60,229 bases of DNA from Selaginella moellendorffii (lineage: Eukaryota; Streptophyta; Lycopodiopsida; Selaginellales; Selaginellaceae): positions 262,765-322,993 of the forward strand of contig NW_003314334.1 in assembly GCF_000143415.4 (NCBI RefSeq), read 5' to 3'. The notes beneath the pieces are model-generated. The model made no database searches and had not been told where the DNA came from. It saw only the letters and a list, made by a program, of their open reading frames with translations. Within the stretch, counting starts at the first letter, position 1. Each line of letters starts with the position of its first letter. A program made the translations under genes and the position numbers. Shown one piece after another: positions 53,593-60,229 of the stretch.

Positions 53593-53745
53593 AATAAAGA
53601 TGGATCCCTACCCAGCCCAGTACCACCTCATCACTCTCCTCCCAATTCCCTCACTCTGCCACATTCTCTCCCTCTCAAAGGATTGGCACACACTAATCCT
53701 CCAGCATCTGCCACTGGGGCAGCAGTGGTACATGGTATGTTAGAG
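53593..53745 (+). pseudogene. Possible F-box motif fragment
   Basis: After a long T/C-rich tract (acceptor-like) the reading LITLLPIPSLCHILSLSKDW and HTLILQHLP resembles the F-box core (LPIPSL...R.VSKxWxxLI). Only about 45 residues are present. Confidence 0.3.
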
Positions 53746-53772
53746 GCATTACTTGAATACACAATGATTTGA

Positions 53773-53840
53773 AGAGAAGATCACAGAAAACAAAAAAATA
53801 AATCTGAAGAAAAGATCACAGAAAACAAAAAAATAATTGA
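53773..53840. repeat. Tandem duplication of about 34 bp
   Basis: AAGATCACAGAAAACAAAAA occurs twice in a row with nearly identical flanks. Confidence 0.8.
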
Positions 53841-54870
53841 CGCAATAATACAATTAATATCTGAATTCCTTTAAACATTCTCTTACCTGCATTTTCTGTT
53901 TTAACTCATATATTCGTTTTTCTTTTTCACCAATAGTTTCATCTCTCTCAATAATATCTTTTTTTAACCCACTGTAAAAGGGCATGAGCCAGACTGCTGT
54001 CCCACTGTGGCTGCTGGTCTTGACCTAAAGATCCTACCATGGCTAACAGTTTTTTCAGCAGAATGATACTTTAGCATGACTAAACACTTACTTTCCCAGT
54101 CAAGAAATATACAGGAATCATCTATTACCAAGAAGCTCAAATTCTCAAGGCATACCTTGAATTCAAAACACTAATCGAAGTTGATCTCAACCAAATCATC
54201 TTGAAGAACACATAGTCCAATGAATGGGTCTATTCCAAATATGTACCCACTTCCTCACACTTCACATGAAGCTAGCAATGAGAATGGCTATTTGACTTGT
54301 ATAAAGATTGGTGAGTACTACAATCGATTAGAGCTGATGGCAGCCAAGGTGGAGGAAGGAGGAAGGTGGCAGCAACACTGACCTTACTTCCAACAGGTCT
54401 ACCAGGACTGATCTAATCCACCAAGGCAGATTAGATGTGGATGTCATGGTATTGACAAGCCACTAAAGTTCATGCTGGAGAGCTTCTTGGGAAAGTCCTT
54501 GGATGGGACTATGCATTTGGGTGCTGTCTGGGACTCCAGACGGTGCAGTTCCTCACGTCTAGCTTGATTCACTGGAGAGGTGTTTCCTGTGAAAGAGCAT
54601 GATAGTGCTAGGATTGTTATCTGGTCCGGTTTAGCGTTAAAGTTTTAACATTCTTTTGATACAAGGTGAGAAGTCTTCTCCTTTTTTTTTTTTCCACTTG
54701 ATCAAACATTGACTTTCTCTTTTGTTCTAATATAACATTATCATGTGACGATATCACACTTTGGCAAGGTGCCAAATTGCTCTTCAAATCATCGGATTCG
54801 TTCTGTAACTAGATCAATTAAGTGGGCTAGGTATAATAACTTCATGGCTATAGGTTTGCAATAGTGTGTA
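53841..54870. other. No recognisable gene
   Basis: AT-rich sequence without a supported reading frame. It contains a T-run near 54684. Confidence 0.4.
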
Positions 54871-55085
54871 TTGGCCATAGTTCTGGCCACAGCCCTAGCT
54901 ATGGCACTATGGCCTTGGCCATAGCACCACTAGCCCCTAGATGGCATTGGTCATAGCCGTTGGCCACTAGATGGCATTGGTCATGGCTGCTGGCTGTTGG
55001 ATGGCACTGGCTATGGCTATTGACCACTAGATGACGCTGTGAGATTCACTGTGGCTGTTTGACTGTGGCTGCTTAGTCATAGCTT
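54871..55085. repeat. Degenerate minisatellite (GGC/TATGGC-rich)
   Basis: Imperfect units such as GGCATTGGTCATAGCCGTTG, GGCCACTAGATGGCATTGG and GGCTATTGACCACTAGATG recur every 30 or so bp, about six times. Confidence 0.7.
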
Positions 55086-55247
55086 GCCATTTTTCTTAGA
55101 CATAATTATAAGTGATGAAAGCTATTCTGCATTCTGGATTGGATAGAATATTGGCAACAGTCCTTGAGTTAGTTTGAGCTTTTGCCAATGTTAGGTTGAA
55201 TGGTTTGTGCATTATTAAATTAAATAATAAGTTGTAATTATTTCCAG

Positions 55248-55470
55248 GGCTCGGCTTGACTGGAACAAAATTGGGATGTGGAGGAGGGTGTGGAGCGTGC
55301 ATAGTGATGATTTCTTCATCACAATTGGAGAAGATAAAATCAAGTAAGCTTGTCTCTGTAGAGATGAGAAAGCTAGAAGTAAACTATTTTTTCTCTTATG
55401 TTCTTCCTTGTAGCCATCATGCGATTAACACTTGCTTCCATTCATTCTTGGGATGATGCATGTTGTTTGC
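55248..55470 (+). pseudogene. Xanthine dehydrogenase-like 2Fe-2S exon fragments
   Basis: The exon after TTTCCAG reads GLGLTGTKLGCGGGCGACIV MISS. Xanthine dehydrogenase and aldehyde oxidase have GLTGTKLGCGEGGCGACTVM here, binding the N-terminal 2Fe-2S cluster. One residue (Glu) is missing, changing the Cys spacing. A 70-bp GT-AG interval leads to a second piece from 55414, HHAINTCFHSFLG, like the HYAVNACLAPL that follows in the family, then a stop. Only these two exon pieces are found. Confidence 0.65.
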
Positions 55471-55672
55471 GGGAGTTTCCTACATATTTGTAGGGCACAG
55501 CTTTGCAATGGTACAATGGTCTGGACATGAAGACTCATGAGGATTGGAGCAATTCTTCTGGGAAACAAGGAATCATAGGAGTAGAGGAGGGCCCTCTAGT
55601 GACTAACATACCATCACCCAACACAGGCAAATCTCCTACCACCCCTTACAGCAGTCTCAAGGCATAAAAGAT

Positions 55673-55774
55673 CAAACCTGCATAGCTGTCACCAGTGATG
55701 TAGAGGTTGGAACTTTTAAACTCTGGAAACTTTTTGAACCACCCCAGCAAGAATAGGAGCATATCTTGAGCTGT
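55673..55774 (-). pseudogene. Serine carboxypeptidase-like single-exon fragment
   Basis: The minus strand, after a pyrimidine-rich TTTACAG acceptor, reads [20 protein letters not shown] then [16 protein letters not shown] enzymes have ...FLxxWFxRFPEYKxxxFYITGESYAG, with Ser of GxSYAG as nucleophile. A GT donor follows directly after SYAG, so this is one exon with its splice sites. Neighbouring SCPL exons were not found. Confidence 0.7.
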
Positions 55775-56200
55775 AAAGCCACAAATTCCCAGAGAGAAAA
55801 AAAAAAGGATTAGTGACACTCTAAACAATAAAAAGACTACATGCTCTTGTCGTTCCGACCAAAACAAGAGCCAATAGAGATGAAGATTAGGGCTCACTGA
55901 GGTAGTTCACTTGTGCTTCTTGTTTACTTAACCAGCCAGCCTTTGATCTTGGAGCTTGGCAAGATAGAATTTGATTCCCATTTCTTGGTTGGGGTCAAAA
56001 AATAATCAATTGGCATCTTTATTCCCGCTAAGTAGTTTCTTCACTTTTACAGTTTGCATTGTATTCAAGATTTCCTCATAAGGAGATGGAAACATTCCAC
56101 TTTGACAGGCTTTATAGCTTTAGTGAGCTTGCGACTTGGATCACTTAGTCAAGCCTCAGCTCCTCGCAGCTCCACAATCTAGAGCACTTGACAGATGATT
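55775..56200. other. No recognisable gene
   Basis: No supported frame; lies between the SCPL fragment and the repeat mosaic. Confidence 0.35.
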
Positions 56201-56204
56201 TACC

Positions 56205-56525
56205 ATAGAATAACTATGAAGCGGAACCTAAACCCTCCATGTGCCATGTGTCACATGCCATGTGCCACATGCCATGTGTCCAAAGGACAGTAGTGTGAAA
56301 CCCGAGTTTCAAGGCTTTGAGCCACTAAATAAAGGAACGGTGCCAAACTCTTAAGCATGGAACCAAAGAGTGATGGAACCAGACTATGGAGCAACTCTTG
56401 AGCATATAGCCCATGACTTAGAACAATTTTAGAGCAACTAACATCCCAATGCTAGGACCAGCATACAAAATGGAGCCAAATAGAGTTTAGTGTTATTTCA
56501 GCATACCAGTAGCCTAACGTGAGGA
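56205..56525 (+). repeat. Dispersed repeat R1 (GCCACGTG-rich), copy 1
   Basis: TATGAAGCGGAACCTAA, a run of CACATGCCATGTGTC-type words, then GCCAAACTCTTAAGCAT. It is repeated at about 58795-59040 (same orientation) and about 59690-60070 (inverted). Confidence 0.75.
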
Positions 56526-56529
56526 TATG

Positions 56530-56680
56530 GGTATTCCACCAGCTAACATAGTATAGAATTTGGGCTTAGACCCAAATCAGATGCAAAATATGATAGACAT
56601 GCAAGTGGGAGTTAGACTATACCTCAGGTTGGTCAGTCATGCCCAACCTACCCACTATCCCTATTATACATTTGGAACCC
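56530..56680 (+). repeat. Dispersed repeat R4, copy 1
   Basis: Shares GGGCTTAGACCCAAATCAGA-like sequence and CATGCAAGTGGGAGTTAGAC through CTACCCACTATCCCTA with about 60080-60229, in the same orientation. Confidence 0.7.
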
Positions 56681-56775
56681 CCTATAACCCCCGCCCCCCC
56701 TTTGAGGAACACATGCTTTGGGATTTCACCCTAAGCCTCCTTTAGTATCAGGAGTTAGTCTCTAGGACAAGTTCG

Positions 56776-57280
56776 AAACTTACTAAATATGGAATGTCCC
56801 TATATTGTGAATTTGGACACGGGACAAACACCATTGTGTTTAGAACAATTTTTACATTCCATAGATATGCCAAATGAGCAAATCTAGACACTTTTCATAA
56901 ATAGTATTTAGAACTGAAATGAGACTAATACAAAAGGCATGATAGCAAGGGTGTTTAGTGGACATGGTAAGCTATCATCTAGCGAATATTGAGGGACCAA
57001 TCTCAATATTGCAGGGGTTTTTGATACTAGCAAGTGCAAGTCAATGACACAAGTTTCTTAAACCAGGTTGAGTATGCTCAATAAGAAACACATAGGGTTC
57101 CTACCTTATGTTTATCCAATTTAAGTGCATGGTCATTGATCAATTTCTCAATTAGCTCAAGTGAGAAACTGATAACGAGTTCAGCAATACCGACCTTCTA
57201 CCATTGTGGCAGTAAAGAAAGAATATCTGAAAGGACTAACCGACAAGTAACTTTTAATACCCGAACTCACATTCACGACA
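56776..57280 (-). repeat. LTR-like repeat R2, copy 1 (possible solo LTR)
   Basis: About 500 bp, about 85-90% alike by eye to 59078-59584 (CTATCATCTAGCGAATATTG, GGACCAATCTCAATATTG, CATAGGGTTCCTACCTTATG). The right boundary is TGTCGTGAATGTGAGT on the minus strand. No polypurine tract lies beside this copy. Confidence 0.65.
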
Positions 57281-57399
57281 ATCACAATTGCTACTGAGGT
57301 TTTACGAGGCCAATAGCAATGAAAAAGACTTTGTGGCAAGGATCGAGGAGGAGTACACACACAAGCTCATTGTGAATCTCATCACTCGGAGAGAGCTGC

Positions 57400-57560
57400 T
57401 GTAAACTCTTGAGTTTGGACTTCCCGGGAGATCACCCAGCCTAGTACTATTCAAACCTAAGGACGCTTAACCCCAATTATCCCAAGACCCTTAACCAGTT
57501 AGAAAAGGGGGTGCACTCTTATTCATGAGCCCTTTCCCTCTATATTTGAACCCCATGGAT
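57400..57560 (-). repeat. Repeat R3, inverted copy
   Basis: Reverse complement of about 58010-58170 (TTTGGACTTCCCGGGAGATC, GGGGGTGCACTCTTATTCAT). Confidence 0.7.
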
Positions 57561-57990
57561 CATTTCTCAAGTCATTCTCTTTAGCTGCTTATAGTTGCCC
57601 ACTGAAATAGTGCTAGTGGTTTCTGGAGAGCAAGGCCATGAACTCAATCTGATGCATGAGGAATGGCTTAGAAATTCATGAAAAAAACACTTTCTTTTTC
57701 TTCCAAAACTTATTGTGAAGCTAAGACGAATGAGCTGGTAATATTGAGCTATGATCTGACTAGCACCTATTGTAGTAAGAAAGAGAGATGAGAAGAACAA
57801 GAACCAAACTTTTAAGAATAACAAGGAAAGATAGCAAACCCTTGGAAAAATTGAGAGTGAAAGTTGGCTGGTCAGCTCTACGATAATTGATGTGAAGACA
57901 AGCTCTTCCAGGAGATCTTCCTTGCCTCTCCAAATAACCCAGCTAATCCCTATTCCCACTAGGGATGCTCATCCAATCAAGGTTCCTATT

Positions 57991-58183
57991 GTAAGCAACC
58001 AAAGGGAACGATTCGAGAGACGGTCCATAGGGTTCAAATATAAAGGGAAAGGGCCCATGAACAAGAGTGCACCCCCTTTTCCAATCGGTTAAGGGTCTTG
58101 GGATATTTGGGGTTAAGCGTCATTGGGTTTGAATAGTACTGGGCTGGGTGACCTCCCGGGAAGTCCAAACTTAAGAGCTTACA
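57991..58183 (+). repeat. Repeat R3 copy 1: LTR 3' end
   Basis: Begins GTAAGCAACCAAAGGGAACG and ends GAGCTTACA, directly before a primer-binding-site-like sequence. It is therefore probably the end of an LTR. A second direct copy runs 58391-58553. Confidence 0.6.
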
Positions 58184-58185
58184 TT

Positions 58186-58197
58186 TGGTATCGGAGT
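58186..58197 (+). other. Primer-binding-site-like sequence
   Basis: TGGTATCGGAGT, two differences from the plant initiator-Met PBS TGGTATCAGAGC, two bases after an LTR-like end CTTACA. Confidence 0.55.
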
Positions 58198-58390
58198 GGT
58201 CTCGGGTCCGACTCTGTTGGTTGGCTAAGGGAATCGCACCACATGTTGATTGACATCTGGCTGGTCCAGTTTGCTCCCGCTGGGCTCGACCCAAGGGGTA
58301 GGGTGTCAAGAGAGCGGGGCTCTCAGGAGAGCTGCGGCTCTCAGCTTCCATTCACGAGGGCGTGAACTTGCAGGGAAGCATGGTGGATTG

Positions 58391-58553
58391 TAAGCAACCA
58401 AAGGGAACGACTCGAGAGACGGTCCATAGGGTTCAAATATAGAAGGAAAGGGCCCATGAACAAGAGTGCACCCCCTTTTCCAATCAGTTAAGGGCCTTGG
58501 GATATTTAGGGTTAAGCGTCCTTGGGTTTGAATAATACTGGGCTGGGTGATCA
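58391..58553 (+). repeat. Repeat R3, second direct copy
   Basis: Matches 57991-58150 with a few substitutions. Confidence 0.7.
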
Positions 58554-58556
58554 CCT

Positions 58557-58750
58557 ATGAAAATCAAGATCCTACAAGTCAATGTGAAGGATATGCTGAA
58601 GAAGAGAGTTATCCCTAAGTTTCAGAGTCCTTGGGTTTGTGAACTTTATCTTGTGACAAAGCCTAATGGGAGCATTAGATTTTATATTAATTATCATATG
58701 TTTAATAATGTGATTGTTCATAATGTATACCCACTTCCTTGCACAGTGGA
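58557..58750 (+). mobile_element. Ty3/gypsy reverse transcriptase fragment
   Basis: The reading VKDMLKKRVIPKFQSPWVCE, KPNGSIRFYINYHMFNNV then HNVYPLP matches the RT start (DMLxxGVIxxSxSPWxSP, KDGSxRFCIDYRxLN, YPLPRID). The catalytic part is missing. Confidence 0.7.
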
Positions 58751-58794
58751 TTTAAATGTAGCATATGTGGTTTTTACCCTTTATCCTATAGTGA

Positions 58795-59040
58795 TTACCA
58801 TAGGATAACCATGAAGCGGAACCTAACCCTCTTTGTGCCACGTGACAGATGCCACATGTCACATGCCACGTGTCCAAAGGATAGTGGTGTGGAACCTGAG
58901 TTTCAGGGCTTTGGGCCACTAAACGAAGAAACGGAGCCAAACTCTTAAGCATAGAGCCAAAGAGTGTCGGAACCGGACCACAGAGCAACTCTTGAGCATA
59001 CAGCCCAATGAGTGAAGGGACAGGAGCATGGAGCAACTTG
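58795..59040 (+). repeat. Dispersed repeat R1, copy 2
   Basis: Matches 56205-56400 in the same orientation (ATGAAGCGGAACCTAACC ... AACTCTTAAGCAT). Confidence 0.7.
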
Positions 59041-59077
59041 AAACAATCCTAGAATATTCAGCATTTCTGGAACAAAC

Positions 59078-59584
59078 TTGAAACTTATTAAATATGGAAT
59101 AATGCTAGAATGCGAATTTGGACATGGGACAAACACCATTGTGTTCAAAACAATCTCTACATTCCGTAGATATGCCAAATGAGCAAATCTAGACACTTTC
59201 CATAAATAGTATTTAGAACTGAAATGAGACTAATACAAAAGGCATGATAGCAAGGGTGTTTAGCGGACATGGTAAGCTATCATCTAGCGAATATTGAGGG
59301 ACCAATCTCAATATTGCGGGGGTTCTTGACACTAGCAAGTGCAAGTCAATGACACAAGTTTCTTAAACCAGGTTGAGTATGCTCAGCAAGAAACACATAG
59401 GGTTCCTACCTTATGTTCATCCGATTTAAGTGCACAGTCAATGATCAGTTTCTCAACTAGCTCAAGTGGGAATTAATAACGGGTCCAGCAATACCGACCT
59501 CTTACCGTCATGGTAGTAAGGAAAGAGTGTCTATAAGGACTGGCTGACAGATAACTTTCAATACCCAAAGTCACATTTGCGACA
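59078..59584 (-). repeat. LTR-like repeat R2, copy 2
   Basis: Starts TGTCGCAAATGTGACTTTGG on the minus strand, directly after a polypurine tract, as a 3' LTR should. The body matches 56776-57280. Confidence 0.65.
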
Positions 59585-59600
59585 CTCTCCCCCCCTTAGG
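59585..59600 (-). other. Polypurine tract
   Basis: CCTAAGGGGGGGAGAG on the minus strand, preceded by GAGGACGTCAATTTTCC, similar to the GAGGACATTGACATCTC plus G-run beside the LTR at 24283. The element's internal part would lie to the right, largely beyond the window. Confidence 0.6.
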
Positions 59601-59689
59601 GAAAATTGACGTCCTCATCGATACATACTCTAGTTTAGAATACCACTAAGGAAATAACTCCAGAAAAAGTTTATAGTATTCACACTTTG

Positions 59690-60070
59690 TAGCGCACGCC
59701 CATATCCTCACATTAGGCCACCAATATGTTGAAATAGCGCCAAACTCCGTTTGGCTCCATTTTGCGTGCTAGTCCTGGCATTGGGATGCTAGTTACTCTA
59801 GGACTGTACCAAGTCGCTCCATGCCCCTATCCCTTCGCTCCTTGGGCTATATGCTTGGGAGTTGCTCCATGGTCCGGTTCCATCACTCCTTGGCTCCATG
59901 CTTGGGGGTTTGGCACCGTTCCTTCGTTTAGTGGCCCAAGGCCCTGAACCTCGGGTTCCACACTACTGTCCTATGAACACGTGGCATGTGACACGTGGCA
60001 TCTATCACGTGGCACAAAGAGGGTTTAGGTTCCGCTTCATGGTGTTATCCTATGGTAAATCACCATAGGA
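59690..60070 (-). repeat. Dispersed repeat R1, inverted copy
   Basis: Reverse complement of 56205-56525 (CTCTTTGTGCCACGTGATAG on the minus strand), including the GCCACGTG-rich run. Confidence 0.7.
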
Positions 60071-60079
60071 TAAAGGGTC

Positions 60080-60229
60080 AAAACCATACTTCACCAGCTA
60101 GTATGGTGTGGAGCTTGGGCTTAAACCTAAGTTGGACGCAGAACAGGGACAAACATGCAAGTTGGAGCTAGACTATGCTTTAGGTTGGTCGGCCATGCCT
60201 GACCTACCCACTATCCCTACTATCCACAA
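60080..60229 (+). repeat. Dispersed repeat R4, copy 2
   Basis: Matches 56530-56680 up to the window end. Confidence 0.65.

Overview
The window looks like a plant nuclear genome, most likely a lycophyte such as Selaginella. The reasons are PPR genes, an intron-rich PRMT7-type gene, spliceosomal introns of about 46-70 bp, plant Ty3/gypsy and L1-type retroelements, and fragments of GDSL lipase, tau-class GST, serine carboxypeptidase and xanthine dehydrogenase genes. The lineage is an inference; no rRNA, bacterial operon or CRISPR array is seen.

Layout. A unit of about 8.7 kb is repeated: GDSL lipase remnant (-), PPR pseudogene (-), PRMT7-like gene (+), a Cys-rich secreted protein gene (-), and a gene of unknown function (+). 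Unit 1 is 1-8700. Unit 2 starts at 8700 and is interrupted after PRMT7 by 12.7-17.07 kb, which holds an F-box/kelch-like remnant, a 699-residue membrane protein gene, tandem repeats and a gag remnant. It resumes at 17071 with two tandem Cys-rich genes and the unknown gene, up to 21648. A Ty3/gypsy complex fills 21649-29732. From 29733 to about 45690 the unit reappears in inverted orientation and is split by an apparently intact 7.7-kb LINE (31841-39564). A more diverged inverted copy of the Cys-rich/unknown block covers 45690-49084. The rest (49085-60229) is a graveyard of retroelement pieces, a foldback element and single-exon gene fragments.

State of the genes. No PRMT7 copy is intact. Copies 1 and 3 share a 5-nt frameshift and a missing 3' end. 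Copy 2 has a complete 3' end but lacks 20 bp encoding the SAM-binding glycine motif. Copy 3 also has a damaged start. The PPR and GDSL copies are pseudogenes. The five Cys-rich genes all have open reading frames, one with a recombinant C-terminus, and together with the membrane protein gene and the two LINE ORFs they are the best candidates for functional coding sequence.

History. The diverged copy at 45.7-49.1 kb acts as a natural empty site. It lacks the LINE, a 102-bp element, and most of a double palindrome present in the other copies. Standouts are the LINE (17-bp target duplication, ATGA overlap of ORF1 and ORF2, no poly(A)), two short introns inside the gypsy integrase, and a chain of abutting RNA hairpins in the gypsy 3' tail. 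The near-identity of large direct and inverted blocks means assembly error or merged haplotypes must be kept in mind.
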